Shown here piece after piece: positions 48,582 through 58,828 of a stretch of DNA of 64,000 bases (position 1 is its first letter; each line of letters begins with the position of its first letter). A program made the position numbers and the translations under genes. The DNA comes from Macrococcoides bohemicum (lineage in GTDB: Bacteria; Bacillota; Bacilli; Staphylococcales; Staphylococcaceae), in the NCBI RefSeq assembly GCF_003259675.1, contig NZ_PZJG01000005.1, positions 62,001 through 126,000 of the forward strand. The letters run 5' to 3'. The notes beneath the pieces are model-generated. The model had not been told where the DNA came from and did not search any database. It saw nothing but the letters and a program-made list of their open reading frames with translations.

Positions 48582-49481
48582 ATGGATGGTATTATAGCAA
48601 TTAATAAACCGCGTGGTATGACAAGTCACGATGTGGTGTTCAAACTACGTAAAATTTTAAAGACAAAAAAAGTTGGACATACAGGTACACTGGATCCTGA
48701 AGTAAATGGGGTGTTACCGATTTGTATTGGGCGTGCGACACGAGTCAGTGATTATATGATGGATTCAGGTAAAACTTACATCGCTGAAATCACACTCGGT
48801 ACACAGACGTCGACTGAAGACCAGACAGGTGAGGTTATCGCCACTAATATAATAGAAGAAAATCAATTTTCTACAACCCAGATCGACGCTGTACTTTGGC
48901 AACTCACTGGTGAAATTGAACAGACACCACCGATGTATAGTGCTGTAAAAGTCAATGGTCGTAAGCTGTATGAATATGCCCGTGAAGGTAAAGTGATTGA
49001 GAGACCTTCAAGAAAAGTAAAAATCAGCAACATCACGCGTACGACAGAACTAACGTACCATGATGATCAAGTTACATTTGAAATTATCGTGAAATGTGGA
49101 AAAGGTACTTATATTAGAACACTTGCAACACAAATTGCGGAAGCACTACAAACAGTAGGTCATATGTCTAAACTTACGCGTACTGAAAGTGGTGGATTTA
49201 CGCTTGAACAAAGTTATACTTTAGAAGCACTACAAGAGATGCCACTTGAATCTATCAAGTCACTTCTACATCCATTGGAAAAGGGGCTAATGCATCTTCC
49301 GCATCATGAAGTAGACGCACAAACTGCACAACGTATTATGTGGGGACAAAAATTAAAAGATACCACACCGCCGCTTACTGAAGAAACTGTAATGACACAT
49401 AATGAAAAGGCGCTAGCAATCTATATGCCACATCCGGAATATTCAAATGTAATAAAAGCACGTAAAGTTTTTACAGATTGA
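48582..49481 (+). CDS. truB: tRNA pseudouridine(55) synthase TruB
   Basis: Makes pseudouridine 55 in the T-loop of tRNAs and also acts as an RNA chaperone. The 299 residues include GIIAINKPRGMTSHDVV, the catalytic motif GHTGTLDPEVNGVLPI (Asp38), IEQTPPMYSAVKVNGRKLYEYAREG, and CGKGTYIRTLA; a PUA-like C-terminal region follows. The usual GTLDPxAxGVL reads PEVNG here. The AAAGGG ribosome binding site lies in a strong hairpin. The frame runs to within 4 bases of ribF upstream sequence. Confidence 0.95.
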   Translation: MDGIIAINKPRGMTSHDVVFKLRKILKTKKVGHTGTLDPEVNGVLPICIGRATRVSDYMMDSGKTYIAEITLGTQTSTEDQTGEVIATNIIEENQFSTTQIDAVLWQLTGEIEQTPPMYSAVKVNGRKLYEYAREGKVIERPSRKVKISNITRTTELTYHDDQVTFEIIVKCGKGTYIRTLATQIAEALQTVGHMSKLTRTESGGFTLEQSYTLEALQEMPLESIKSLLHPLEKGLMHLPHHEVDAQTAQRIMWGQKLKDTTPPLTEETVMTHNEKALAIYMPHPEYSNVIKARKVFTD

Positions 49482-49546
49482 GCAATACACGCACGAACGA
49501 ATACAAAAAATGCTACACTAAAGAAAAACAAATTCAGAGGTATATG

Positions 49547-50491
49547 ATGATAACAATAGAAATGAACCACCCAATAGCATCGCATTATAATCATCCGGAA
49601 TTAGCTTTAGCTATCGGTTTTTTTGATGGCTTACATTTAGGGCATCAATCAGTAATCAATGAAATGATAAAAATTGCAGAACAAAAAGGCTTAAAAAAAG
49701 CAGTCATGACATTTGATCCACATCCATCCGTGGTACTGAATCCAGAAAAAAAGCGTACTGATTATTTAACGCCATTACAGGAAAAGAAAAATATTTTAGA
49801 GAAAATGGGTATCGATTATTTATTTATCGTACCGTTTACTTCGTCATTTGCAAAAATGGAAGAACGTACCTTTATTCAGGATTATTTTACACGTAATAAA
49901 GTGAAACATGTTATTGCAGGCTTTGACTTTACTTATGGAAAATTCGGTAAAGGTAATATGCTTAAACTTGATGCAGACAAAGACGGCTTTGATGTGACTG
50001 CTGTACCGAAACTTGCAATTGACAACGAAAAAATTTCAACTACACAAATTCGTGAAGATTTACAAAAAGGGGACATCAAACATGCCAATGCACAACTTGG
50101 TCGAGTATATAAAATTACTGGCCTGGTCGTTCAGGGAGAGAAACGTGGACGCACAATTGGGTTCCCAACTGCAAACGTTATGCCAAATGAAGAATTTGTA
50201 CTTCCAAGACTAGGGGTATACGCAGTTACTTTAAAACGTGAATCAACAGGAATAACATATCAGGGTGTTTGTAATATTGGTGTTAAACCGACATTTCACG
50301 ATCCTGAAAAATCCCAAGTTTCGATTGAAGTGAACATCTTTGATTTTAATGAATCTATTTACGGTGAACGCGTTGAAGTAGAGTGGCATGACTTTATTCG
50401 TCCTGAGCAAAAGTTCGACGGTATTGATGCATTAATCAACCAAATCAATCAGGACAAACAAACCGCAATTGAAATATTAGCAAATTTATAA
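49547..50491 (+). CDS. ribF: Bifunctional riboflavin kinase/FMN adenylyltransferase
   Basis: Converts riboflavin to FMN and then FAD. The 314 residues combine an N-terminal nucleotidyltransferase domain (AIGFFDGLHLGHQSVI near 22-37, IAGFDFTYGKFGKGN, STTQIREDL) and a C-terminal riboflavin kinase domain (GRTIGFPTANV near 200, GVYAV, CNIGVKPTF). The open frame reaches 49478 within truB, but AGAGG at 49536-49540 points to ATG 49547 (or 49544). It follows truB after about 65 bases, the usual truB-ribF order. Confidence 0.95.
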   Translation: MITIEMNHPIASHYNHPELALAIGFFDGLHLGHQSVINEMIKIAEQKGLKKAVMTFDPHPSVVLNPEKKRTDYLTPLQEKKNILEKMGIDYLFIVPFTSSFAKMEERTFIQDYFTRNKVKHVIAGFDFTYGKFGKGNMLKLDADKDGFDVTAVPKLAIDNEKISTTQIREDLQKGDIKHANAQLGRVYKITGLVVQGEKRGRTIGFPTANVMPNEEFVLPRLGVYAVTLKRESTGITYQGVCNIGVKPTFHDPEKSQVSIEVNIFDFNESIYGERVEVEWHDFIRPEQKFDGIDALINQINQDKQTAIEILANL

Positions 50492-50492
50492 C

Positions 50493-50520
50493 TTGAAACT
50501 TTTTGGAAACATGATATAAT
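50493..50520 (+). promoter_or_regulatory. Sigma-A promoter for rpsO
   Basis: TTGAAA (50493-50498) and a perfect TATAAT (50515-50520) have a 16-base spacer. It begins directly after the ribF stop and would produce the structured rpsO leader. Confidence 0.75.
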
Positions 50521-50525
50521 TATCA

Positions 50526-50592
50526 AGTACCTTTCCTTGGTATTGAGACGCTCCGACTGATACTCGGGTTATGGTGTAAATTAAATTATAGG
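50526..50592 (+). ncRNA. S15 autoregulatory leader of rpsO
   Basis: The leader contains ACCTTTCCTTGGTATTGAGA, CGCTCCGACTGATACTCGGG and TTATGGTG in succession. This closely resembles, from memory, the Geobacillus/Bacillus rpsO leader that folds into a three-way structure bound by S15. It lies between the promoter and the AGGAGG ribosome binding site at 50590-50595. Confidence 0.7.
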
Positions 50593-50604
50593 AGGCTACT
50601 AATA

Positions 50605-50874
50605 ATGGCTATTACTCAAGAACGTAAAAATGAAATCATCGCACAATACCGTGTACACGAAACTGATACTGGATCTCCAGAAGTGCAAATCGCAGTTTTA
50701 ACTGCTGAAATCAATGCTTTAAACGAGCATTTACGTACGCACAAAAAAGATCACCATTCTCGTCGTGGATTATTAAAAATGGTAGGTCGTCGTAAAAACT
50801 TATTAACTTATTTACGTGAAAACGATGTTCAACGTTACCGTGAATTAATTAAATCATTAGGTTTACGTCGTTAA
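50605..50874 (+). CDS. rpsO: 30S ribosomal protein S15
   Basis: Primary 16S rRNA-binding protein and central-domain organiser. The 89 residues read [25 protein letters not shown] at the start, with [32 protein letters not shown] and the C-terminal [13 protein letters not shown], which is standard. It has its own promoter, leader, ribosome binding site (AGGAGG) and terminator. Confidence 0.98.
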   Translation: MAITQERKNEIIAQYRVHETDTGSPEVQIAVLTAEINALNEHLRTHKKDHHSRRGLLKMVGRRKNLLTYLRENDVQRYRELIKSLGLRR

Positions 50875-50886
50875 TTTTTAACACAA

Positions 50887-50918
50887 AGAGCACAAATGAA
50901 TTTGTGTTCTTTTTTTTA
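50887..50918 (+). terminator. Terminator after rpsO
   Basis: AGAGCACAAA (50887-50896) pairs with TTTGTGTTCT (50901-50910) with one G-T wobble and a TGAA loop, followed by a T run. Confidence 0.88.
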
Positions 50919-50926
50919 TGCAATTT

Positions 50927-50956
50927 GTGACAATATAACCACTGTCGTGGTATGAT
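50927..50956 (+). promoter_or_regulatory. Candidate promoter for pnp
   Basis: GTGACA (50927-50932) and an extended -10 TGGTATGAT (50948-50956) have an 18-base spacer. About 38 bases separate it from the pnp start. Confidence 0.55.
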
Positions 50957-50994
50957 TAAAGATATATGCTAAGAGCTAAGAGAGGAAGATATGA

Positions 50995-53103
50995 ATGTCT
51001 CAAGAGAAAAAAGTATTTACAACGGAATGGGCTGGCCGTCCATTAACAATCGAAACAGGTCAACTTGCAAAACAAGCGAATGGTGCAGTACTTGTGCGCT
51101 ATGGTGATACAGTCGTATTATCAACTGCAACTGCAAGTAAAGAACCGAGAGATGTGGATTTCTTCCCATTAATGGTAAATTATGAAGAAAAATTATACGC
51201 TGCAGGAAAGATTCCAGGAGGCTTTAATAAGCGAGAAGGTCGTCCTGGTGAAGATGCAACTTTAACATCTCGTCTAATTGATAGACCGATTCGTCCTTTA
51301 TTCCCGAAAGGTTACAGAAACGATGTTCAGGTTATTTCAATTGTAATGAGTGTTGATCCGAACAACTCACCAGAAATGGCAGCAATGATTGGGTCTTCTA
51401 TGGCACTTTCAGTTTCTGATATTCCTTTTGAAGGACCGATTGCTGGCGTAAACGTTGGTTTAATTGATAATAAATTTATTATTAATCCGAATGTAGAAGC
51501 GCGCGAACAATCAATTTTGGACTTACAAGTTGCTGGACATTTTGATGCGGTGAACATGGTAGAAGCAGGTGCTAAGGAAGTAACCGAAGAAAAAATGTTA
51601 GAAGCTATTATGTTTGGACATGATGAAATTAAAAAGTTAGTGACTTTCCAAAAAGAAATTATCGCTGAACTGAATCCAGTGAAAAAAGAATTTGTTCCTG
51701 TTGAAACTAATACTGAAGTTGAAGAAGCTGTAACAAAGCAAGCTGAAGCATTAAATTTAGCTGCAGCAATTCAAACACAGGAAAAGCAAGAACGTGAAGA
51801 ACGTATTACTGCGATTAAAGTACAAATTGTTGAAAACTTCCAGGAACAAGGGGAAGAAGCTATCGCGATCGTTAATAAAACATTTGATGCTTTAGTTAAA
51901 GCTGAAGTGCGTCGCCAAATTACAGAAGATAAAGTACGTCCAGATGGTCGTCGTCCTGATGAAATCAGACCATTATCTTCTGAAGTAGGTCTGTTACCTC
52001 GAGCACACGGTTCTGGTTTATTTACACGTGGTCAAACACAAGCGTTCTCTATTGCAACTTTAGGTGCATTGGGTGAACATCAAATTATTGATGGTCTTGG
52101 TGTAGAGGAAGAAAAACGCTATATGCATCATTATAATTTCCCGAACTTCTCAGTTGGTGAAACAGGTCCAGTGCGTGCACCTGGACGTCGTGAAATAGGT
52201 CATGGTGCTTTAGGTGAACGTGCTTTATTACAGGTAATTCCTGATGAGAAGGAATTCCCATACACAATCCGTGTTGTTTCAGAAGTATTAGAATCAAACG
52301 GTTCAAGTTCTCAAGCCTCAATCTGTGGATCTACTTTAGCGTTAATGGATGCTGGTGTTCCTATTAAAGCACCAGTAGCTGGTATTGCTATGGGACTAGT
52401 AAAAAAAGATGAACATTATACCATTTTATCTGATATTCAAGGTATGGAAGATGCATTAGGAGATATGGACTTTAAGGTGGCAGGTACATCTAAAGGTATT
52501 ACTGCAATCCAGATGGATATTAAAATTGATGGGTTATCAGAAGACATTTTACGTGAAGCTTTAGAACAAGCACGTATCGGTCGTCTGCATATTATGGAAC
52601 ACATGTTATCTACAATCAGTGAACCAAGCGCTTCACTGAGCCCATATGCGCCGAAAATTAAAATCATTCATATCAATCCAGATAAAATCAGAGATGTTAT
52701 TGGACCAGGTGGTAAGAAAATCAATGAAATCATTGATGCAACTGGTGTTAAATTAGATATCGAACAAGACGGCACTGTATTTATCGGCTCAAGTGATGAG
52801 GAAATGATCGCTAAAGCACAGGAATTAATTGAAAATATCGTGCGTGAAGCTAAAGTTGGTGAAATTTATATGTCGACAGTGAAACGTATTGAGAAGTTCG
52901 GTGCTTTCGTTGAAATCTTCCCAGGTAAAGATGCACTTGTTCATATTTCACAACTTGCAAAAGAACGTGTCAATAAAGTTGAAGATGTGATTAAGATGGG
53001 AGATCAGTTCTTAGTAAAAGTCACTGAAATAGATAAACAAGGTCGTGTGAACGCATCTCGTAAAGTTTTACTTGAAGAAGAAACTAAAAAAGAAGAAAAA
53101 TAA
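50995..53103 (+). CDS. pnp: Polyribonucleotide nucleotidyltransferase (PNPase)
   Basis: Phosphorolytic 3'-5' exoribonuclease of the RNA degradosome. The 702-residue protein has two RNase PH domains (N-terminal [27 protein letters not shown] split near 78-104; second core around 310-555 with [13 protein letters not shown] and the [20 protein letters not shown] segment), then KH ([11 protein letters not shown] near 565) and S1 ([20 protein letters not shown] near 622) domains. GAGGAAG precedes ATG 50995; an out-of-frame ATG at 50991 is a decoy. Confidence 0.97.
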   Translation: MSQEKKVFTTEWAGRPLTIETGQLAKQANGAVLVRYGDTVVLSTATASKEPRDVDFFPLMVNYEEKLYAAGKIPGGFNKREGRPGEDATLTSRLIDRPIRPLFPKGYRNDVQVISIVMSVDPNNSPEMAAMIGSSMALSVSDIPFEGPIAGVNVGLIDNKFIINPNVEAREQSILDLQVAGHFDAVNMVEAGAKEVTEEKMLEAIMFGHDEIKKLVTFQKEIIAELNPVKKEFVPVETNTEVEEAVTKQAEALNLAAAIQTQEKQEREERITAIKVQIVENFQEQGEEAIAIVNKTFDALVKAEVRRQITEDKVRPDGRRPDEIRPLSSEVGLLPRAHGSGLFTRGQTQAFSIATLGALGEHQIIDGLGVEEEKRYMHHYNFPNFSVGETGPVRAPGRREIGHGALGERALLQVIPDEKEFPYTIRVVSEVLESNGSSSQASICGSTLALMDAGVPIKAPVAGIAMGLVKKDEHYTILSDIQGMEDALGDMDFKVAGTSKGITAIQMDIKIDGLSEDILREALEQARIGRLHIMEHMLSTISEPSASLSPYAPKIKIIHINPDKIRDVIGPGGKKINEIIDATGVKLDIEQDGTVFIGSSDEEMIAKAQELIENIVREAKVGEIYMSTVKRIEKFGAFVEIFPGKDALVHISQLAKERVNKVEDVIKMGDQFLVKVTEIDKQGRVNASRKVLLEEETKKEEK

Positions 53104-53109
53104 GCAATT

Positions 53110-53146
53110 ATGAGACTACCGCTTTTGCGTTAGTCTCATATTTTTA
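53110..53146 (+). terminator. Terminator after pnp
   Basis: ATGAGACTA (53110-53118) pairs with TAGTCTCAT (53131-53139), with an inner CGC/GCG stem, followed by ATTTTTAG. The downstream M16 peptidase gene starts only 54 bases after the pnp stop. Confidence 0.75.
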
Positions 53147-53163
53147 GAAATTGAGGGTTATAT

Positions 53164-54357
53164 TTGGAACAAAAAATATTAGAAAATCAATTGAAAGTAG
53201 TACATCATAATACTTCGATGCAAATTGTCCATATTGCTATGTATATTAAGGTGGGTACAGCTGATGAGACGAATTATCCAAATGGTATCGCGCATTTCAT
53301 AGAACATATGCTATTTAAAGGTACAGAACGTTATCCTTTTAAATTGTTAGCTGAATCGATTGATGCAATTGGTGGTGAGGTTAATGCCTATACTACGAAA
53401 ACATATACTTGCTATTCTATTAAAACGTTAAAACGTTTTGAACAAAAAGCGATTGATATATTAAAGGAAATGTTGTTTTATGCAACATTTGATGAAGAAG
53501 AACTTGAAAAAGAACGTCTTGTCATCCTTGAAGAAATAAAAATGATTGAAGATGATGATGAAGAAAATGCATTTGAACGTTTTGAAACAATTTTATATAA
53601 AGATACGCCTTATAATACGCCAATCTTAGGAACTGAAACATCTGTAAAAGCAATCACGCAAGATGACTTAAAACGTTTCTATCAAGCTTTCTACCAGCCG
53701 GATAACATGATCATGTCATATGTAGGAAACGATGTTGAATATATATATGAAGTCTTTCAAATTGAAGGTAAACGGACTACTGAACAAAAACGTCAGACAT
53801 TTAATATGAATTCTTGCACAGTGACGCAGTATAAAGCTGGTCTGGAACAAGCCCATGTCATATTAGCCCATCCGGCTGTTGGTTATCGTGATGAAGCCCA
53901 ACCCGTGTTTGAAATTATCAACAATTTATATGGTGGATCAATGACAAGTATGCTGTTTAGAAAGCTACGAGAAGAAGAGGGTTTATGCTATAGTTTATAT
54001 TCTTCAGTAGATAGTTATTACTCAGGCGGCGTACTTTACACTTATTTCGCGACGGATAATGATAACGTACAGAAATGTATATCGATTATTGATGAAATAC
54101 ATGCAACACTCGTTAACGGTATTGATCAGGAACTTTTAGATAAAACCAAGCAATATTTAATTACTAATCTGCATATGAATCTTGATTATGATGGGGCAAT
54201 TTTAGAACATATGGGGAAAAGTATGTTACTCTATGACAAAATCATCGATATCGCTGTGATTGAAGCACAAATCAATGCAGTAACATTAGAACAGGTAAAC
54301 AAGACACTACAAATATTTAAATATTCGAATGCGTCATATCAATTACTACCGCAATAA
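53164..54357 (+). CDS. M16-family zinc metallopeptidase, MlpA/YmxG-like
   Basis: A 397-residue peptidase of the mitochondrial processing peptidase/insulinase family. The inverted zinc motif HFIEH (His44, Glu47, His48) and the downstream Glu in LEKERLVILEEIKMIEDDDEEN are visible, so it should be catalytic. The C-terminal half shows MLFRKLREEEGLCYSLYSS, the conserved substrate-binding RxxxGLxY region. Translation starts at TTG with GAGGG upstream. B. subtilis has a similar gene (ymxG/mlpA) after pnp. The substrate is unknown. S. aureus, as I recall, lacks it here. Confidence 0.9.
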   Translation: MEQKILENQLKVVHHNTSMQIVHIAMYIKVGTADETNYPNGIAHFIEHMLFKGTERYPFKLLAESIDAIGGEVNAYTTKTYTCYSIKTLKRFEQKAIDILKEMLFYATFDEEELEKERLVILEEIKMIEDDDEENAFERFETILYKDTPYNTPILGTETSVKAITQDDLKRFYQAFYQPDNMIMSYVGNDVEYIYEVFQIEGKRTTEQKRQTFNMNSCTVTQYKAGLEQAHVILAHPAVGYRDEAQPVFEIINNLYGGSMTSMLFRKLREEEGLCYSLYSSVDSYYSGGVLYTYFATDNDNVQKCISIIDEIHATLVNGIDQELLDKTKQYLITNLHMNLDYDGAILEHMGKSMLLYDKIIDIAVIEAQINAVTLEQVNKTLQIFKYSNASYQLLPQ

Positions 54358-54386
54358 TTGGCAAGTAATAAATTTAACGGTATAAT
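54358..54386 (+). promoter_or_regulatory. Sigma-A promoter for the 84-residue orphan gene
   Basis: TTGGCA (54358-54363) and TATAAT (54381-54386) have a 17-base spacer, starting right after the stop of the M16 peptidase gene. Confidence 0.75.
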
Positions 54387-54420
54387 ATAAATGTAAACGT
54401 ATACAAGGAGATGAAAAGTA

Positions 54421-54675
54421 ATGGTATTTGACAAAATTCAAGTGAATGGTCAGGAATTTAAAACAGATGGTCGATTTTCAGTAGATGAAGAATTATTAAA
54501 AATCTCAACTGCGAATGGTGATGTCGGTTTATTATTCAAACAAATTGAAGCTACAAGTGAGCCTGTAGAAGTGGTTCTTTTCAAAGGGGAAACAGACCGT
54601 TACCATTCAAAAGATTTAAAGTTGACGCACTACACAGTAGCTGGTGGAGATTTTAAGATGGAATTACTAAAATAA
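54421..54675 (+). CDS. Hypothetical 84-residue protein
   Basis: I do not recognise this protein. It is 84 residues, begins MVFDKIQVNGQEFKTDGRFS, and has alternating hydrophobic/polar stretches that suggest an all-beta or small alpha/beta domain; it has no cysteine, no signal peptide and no membrane segment. AAGGAG precedes the ATG. It has its own consensus promoter and its own terminator, so it is a monocistronic gene between the M16 peptidase gene and rnjB. This context suggests a real, expressed gene rather than a chance frame. Confidence 0.8.
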   Translation: MVFDKIQVNGQEFKTDGRFSVDEELLKISTANGDVGLLFKQIEATSEPVEVVLFKGETDRYHSKDLKLTHYTVAGGDFKMELLK

Positions 54676-54681
54676 TTAATT

Positions 54682-54711
54682 GCGAGCAGAATATTCTGTT
54701 CGCTTTTTTTA
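54682..54711 (+). terminator. Terminator after the 84-residue orphan gene
   Basis: GCGAGCAGA (54682-54690) pairs with TCTGTTCGC (54695-54703) with one mismatch/wobble, followed by seven T. Confidence 0.85.
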
Positions 54712-54741
54712 TTGTTAATTAATCTGCAAATAGCTTATAAT
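54712..54741 (+). promoter_or_regulatory. Promoter for rnjB
   Basis: TTGTTA (54712-54717) and TATAAT (54736-54741) have an 18-base spacer, about 45 bases before the rnjB start. Confidence 0.6.
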
Positions 54742-54787
54742 AAAGAAGTATGAATTGTACGGGCGAATGAATTTAGGAGGAAATATT

Positions 54788-56461
54788 TTGAACTTAGTTA
54801 AAAAAGAAAATCAACATATAAGAATGATACCTTTAGGTGGTGTCGGTGAAATTGCAAAGAACATGTATATCGTAGAAGTTGACGATGAAATGTTTATGCT
54901 GGACGCAGGACTAATGTTTCCGGAAGATGAAATGTTAGGGATTGATGTCGTAATTCCGGATATTAATTATGTTATTGAGAATAAAGATAAGTTAAAAGGT
55001 ATCTTTTTGAGTCACGGACATCAGGATGCAATTGGTGCGTTACGTTATATTATTGATCGAGTAGATGCACCAATTTATGGTTCACGTTTAACGATTGCAC
55101 TTGTTAAAGATCAGATGCGTGAGGCGAAAGTAACAAAGAAGATTAAATACTATACAGTAAATAATAATTCAATTATGCGTTTTAAAAATGTGAACGTGTC
55201 TTTCTTTAGTACAACGCATAGTATTCCGGATTCACTTGGTATTGTGATACATACGTCACAAGGAGCTGTTGTTTATACTGGTGAATTTAAATTTGATCAA
55301 AGTATGACAGGCGCATATGCACCAGACATTACTAAGATGGGTCAAATTGGAAACAAAGGTGTATTAATGTTGATCAGTGATTCAACTGAAGCGGAGAAAC
55401 CTGGTTATAATACACCGGAAAATGTTATTGAAAGTCACATTGTTGATGAATTTGCTAAAGCGCAAGGACGTATTATCGTATCGTGTTATGCATCAAACTT
55501 TATCCGAATACAGCAAGTACTAAATGCTGCAGCACGATTAAACCGTAAAGTTTCATTTTTAGGTAAATCTTTAGAATCATCATTTAATATTGCACGTAAA
55601 CTTGGATACTTTGATATTAAAGAACAACTATTAGTACCAATAAAAGATGTTGAGAAATATCCAAAAAATGAACTGATTATTATATCTACTGGTTCTCAAG
55701 GTGAGCCGATTGAAGGATTAGGACAAATGGCATTACAAAAACACAGCATTTTAAATATTGAAGAAGGTGATACTGTATTTATTACAACGACACCATCTTC
55801 AAATATGGAAGTTATTTTAGGCTCAACGATCAACCACCTTGTTAAAGCAGGTGCGAAAGTGATTCCGACGAATAAGAAGATTCATGCATCAGGACATGGA
55901 TGTATGGAAGAGCTAAAATTAATGCTGAACTTAATGAAACCGACATACTTTGTACCGGTACAAGGTGAATTTAAAATGCAGATTGCGCATGCAAAACTCG
56001 CTGCTGAAGCGGGTGTGTTACCGGAACATATTTTCCTACTTGAAAAAGGTGATGTCATCAATTATGACGGAGAACGTATGGTAGCCAATGAGAAAGTACC
56101 AGCAGGAAATGTTCTGATAGATGGTATCGGTGTTGGCGATGTAGGTAATATTGTTTTACGTGATCGACGATTGTTAAGTGAAGATGGCATTTTCATAGCT
56201 GTTGTAACATTAGATCCAAAAAATAGACGTATCGTAGCTGGACCACAGATTCAGTCACGTGGCTTTGTTTATGTACGTGAAAGTGAAGAATTAATGCGTG
56301 AAGCTGAAGAAAAAGTGCGTGAAATTGTTGAATTAGGCTTAATGCAAAATCGTATTGAATGGTCTGATATTAAGCAGGAAATGCGTGATAAATTAGGAAA
56401 GTTCCTATATGAAAATACGAAACGTCGTCCAATGATCATTCCGGTTATCTCTGAAATTTAA
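54788..56461 (+). CDS. rnjB: Ribonuclease J2
   Basis: Beta-CASP metallo-beta-lactamase RNase that partners RNase J1 in 5'-end RNA decay and processing. The 557-residue length and ending MIIPVISEI match S. aureus RNase J2. Motif II reads H76-G-H78-Q-D80-A81 instead of HxHxDH, so the last metal-binding histidine is missing, which agrees with the weak or lost catalysis known for J2 proteins. The frame opens at 54755, but AGGAGG at 54776-54780 supports the TTG start at 54788 ([10 protein letters not shown]). Confidence 0.93.
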   Translation: MNLVKKENQHIRMIPLGGVGEIAKNMYIVEVDDEMFMLDAGLMFPEDEMLGIDVVIPDINYVIENKDKLKGIFLSHGHQDAIGALRYIIDRVDAPIYGSRLTIALVKDQMREAKVTKKIKYYTVNNNSIMRFKNVNVSFFSTTHSIPDSLGIVIHTSQGAVVYTGEFKFDQSMTGAYAPDITKMGQIGNKGVLMLISDSTEAEKPGYNTPENVIESHIVDEFAKAQGRIIVSCYASNFIRIQQVLNAAARLNRKVSFLGKSLESSFNIARKLGYFDIKEQLLVPIKDVEKYPKNELIIISTGSQGEPIEGLGQMALQKHSILNIEEGDTVFITTTPSSNMEVILGSTINHLVKAGAKVIPTNKKIHASGHGCMEELKLMLNLMKPTYFVPVQGEFKMQIAHAKLAAEAGVLPEHIFLLEKGDVINYDGERMVANEKVPAGNVLIDGIGVGDVGNIVLRDRRLLSEDGIFIAVVTLDPKNRRIVAGPQIQSRGFVYVRESEELMREAEEKVREIVELGLMQNRIEWSDIKQEMRDKLGKFLYENTKRRPMIIPVISEI

Positions 56462-56468
56462 AGATAAT

Positions 56469-56510
56469 AAACAAATGAACAAGCTAACTTTAGCTTGTTT
56501 ATTTGTTTAT
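56469..56510 (+). terminator. Terminator-like hairpin after rnjB
   Basis: AACAAGCTAA (56478-56487) and TTAGCTTGTT (56490-56499) are complementary, extended outward by AAACAAAT/ATTTGTTT. The tail is T-rich but not a clean run. Confidence 0.65.
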
Positions 56511-56529
56511 ATAAAGCAGGTGAAAATGA

Positions 56530-58818
56530 ATGGCAGTTAAGAAGAAAACGACCAGAAAGAAAAAAACAAATAAAAACAAAAGTAATGAACCATATCGTTT
56601 TATTATCTCTATTTTGTTTATCGCGATACTGTTATTAGGTGTTTTTCAGTTTGGGTTATTAGGTGTAGGCATAGATAGTGTAATGACTTATATTTTCGGT
56701 TCAGCTCGTTTTTATGCATATATTCTACTCATACTCATAACAATCTATTATGCTGTAAACAATAGATGGATTCCTATCAATCGTCGTGTTAACGGCTGGT
56801 TATTACTTTTAATAAGTACACCATCCTTTATGCAGGTGATTCAGCACTTTTTACACAGAAAATCAGTTATACCTGTTTTTGATAAAATCTTTGAATTACA
56901 GTCTAAATCTGGCTTTCATTTTTTCGGAGGCGGTATGATTGGTTTTTTATTTGATTCAGTCTTTTCTACGCTATTAAGTGTTTTTGGTGCATTTATATTA
57001 TCCATTATTATGATTATTTTAAGTATTCTTTTGATATTAGGACGTTCTATACGTAATACAGCACAGAAATTTCTGCTTTATCAAGTTGATAAAACGAAAG
57101 ATTTATCTAGGCAGGCAAAAGTTCAATTAGAACAAAGAAAACAAAGAAGGATGGAACAAACGGTTAAAGATGTTTCTGATTTACCAGAAATTACTGCAAT
57201 TGAAGCTGAATCTGAGCACTATCCTGAAGCAGAAATACCAATATATGAAGGCAATCAGGCAGTAGCGTTTCAAAATGATCTGCAAGGTGTCGAAGAAGTG
57301 CATCAAAATAATAATTCTGAATCTGAGACTATTGATACGAGTCAAGATGAACATTCAACACTTTCCGACGACACTGAACAAAGTGAAACTAGTGAAATGG
57401 AGAACGAAGATTATGATTTGCCTCCTATAACATTACTTTCTCCGACACCAGATAAAGCAAAATCAAATATGCAGGCAGTAAAAAAGCGTGGTCAGTTACT
57501 TGAAACAACATTGAAGAATTTTGGTGTGAATGCTAAAGTATCACAAATCAGAATAGGACCAGCTGTAACACAATATGAAGTGCAACCAGCGATGGGGGTA
57601 AAGGTTAGTCGTATTGTGAATTTACATAATGATATTGCTTTAGCGCTCGCTGCAAAAGATATTAGAATAGAAGCACCGATACCTGGTAAATCTGCTGTAG
57701 GTATTGAAGTACCGAATAGTTCTACATCAATGGTAACATTAAGAGAAGTAATAGAAGCTTCACCTGTTGAAGAAAATAAGTTAAAAGTTGTACTTGGGCG
57801 AGATATCAGTGGTGAAGCCATCACAGCAGAACTTGATAAAATGCCGCATTTACTTGTTGCAGGAGCAACAGGTAGTGGTAAGTCTGTATGTATCAACGGT
57901 ATTATCACAAGTATTTTGATGCATGCTAAACCACATGAAGTGAAATTAATGATGATTGATCCTAAAATGGTAGAGTTAAATGTATACAATGGTATCCCTC
58001 ATCTATTGACACCTGTCGTAACGAATCCACAGAAGGCTGCTCAAGCTTTACAGAAAATTGTAGGTGAAATGGAAAGACGTTATGATCTTTTTAGTCATAC
58101 AGGAACACGTAATATTAAAGGATATAATCAATATTTACGACGCCAAAATGCAGAACTTGGCGAGAAAAATGCTGAATTACCGTATATCGTTGTAATCGTT
58201 GATGAGCTTGCAGATTTAATGATGGTCGCTAGTAAGGATGTTGAAGCAGCAATTATGCGTATCGCGCAAATGGCACGTGCAGCTGGCATTCATTTAATTA
58301 TTGCGACACAAAGACCATCTGTTGATGTCATTACAGGTCTGATTAAAGCGAATATTCCTTCTCGTATTGCATTCAGCGTTAGTTCAGCAGTTGATTCTAG
58401 AACGATTCTAGATATGCAGGGTGCTGAAAAATTACTAGGCAAAGGTGATATGCTTTACTTGCCATATGGTGAATCAAAACCTAAACGTATTCAAGGGGCA
58501 TTTTTATCAGACAAAGAAGTTGAAGATGTAGTTAACTTCGTCTGTAAACAACAATCAGCAAACTATGTTAAGTCACTGGAACCAAGTGAAGAGCATACAC
58601 AAAAAGGTGAGTCAGAAGATGAACTTTATCCAGAAGCTTATCAATTTGTCGTTGAAAAACAAAAAGCATCAGCAAGTCTATTACAACGACAATTTAGAAT
58701 TGGTTATAATAGAGCTGCAAGACTAATCGATGAACTTGAAGCAAATGGCGTTATTGGACCAAGTACAGGTAGTAAACCTAGAACGGTATTAATCGAAAAC
58801 AATGAAATTGTAGAATGA
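56530..58818 (+). CDS. spoIIIE: DNA translocase SpoIIIE/FtsK
   Basis: Septal DNA pump that clears chromosomal DNA from the closing division site. The 762 residues have a basic N-terminus, four membrane helices (about 18-170), a low-complexity acidic linker (about 190-295), the RecA-like motor ([18 protein letters not shown], Walker A near 445; [11 protein letters not shown], Walker B near 557), and a C-terminal winged-helix gamma domain ([23 protein letters not shown]) that reads KOPS/SRS sites. Several genomes carry two FtsK homologues; this is the spoIIIE-type copy by locus. Confidence 0.95.
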   Translation: MAVKKKTTRKKKTNKNKSNEPYRFIISILFIAILLLGVFQFGLLGVGIDSVMTYIFGSARFYAYILLILITIYYAVNNRWIPINRRVNGWLLLLISTPSFMQVIQHFLHRKSVIPVFDKIFELQSKSGFHFFGGGMIGFLFDSVFSTLLSVFGAFILSIIMIILSILLILGRSIRNTAQKFLLYQVDKTKDLSRQAKVQLEQRKQRRMEQTVKDVSDLPEITAIEAESEHYPEAEIPIYEGNQAVAFQNDLQGVEEVHQNNNSESETIDTSQDEHSTLSDDTEQSETSEMENEDYDLPPITLLSPTPDKAKSNMQAVKKRGQLLETTLKNFGVNAKVSQIRIGPAVTQYEVQPAMGVKVSRIVNLHNDIALALAAKDIRIEAPIPGKSAVGIEVPNSSTSMVTLREVIEASPVEENKLKVVLGRDISGEAITAELDKMPHLLVAGATGSGKSVCINGIITSILMHAKPHEVKLMMIDPKMVELNVYNGIPHLLTPVVTNPQKAAQALQKIVGEMERRYDLFSHTGTRNIKGYNQYLRRQNAELGEKNAELPYIVVIVDELADLMMVASKDVEAAIMRIAQMARAAGIHLIIATQRPSVDVITGLIKANIPSRIAFSVSSAVDSRTILDMQGAEKLLGKGDMLYLPYGESKPKRIQGAFLSDKEVEDVVNFVCKQQSANYVKSLEPSEEHTQKGESEDELYPEAYQFVVEKQKASASLLQRQFRIGYNRAARLIDELEANGVIGPSTGSKPRTVLIENNEIVE

Positions 58819-58828
58819 GGTGGAGTAC

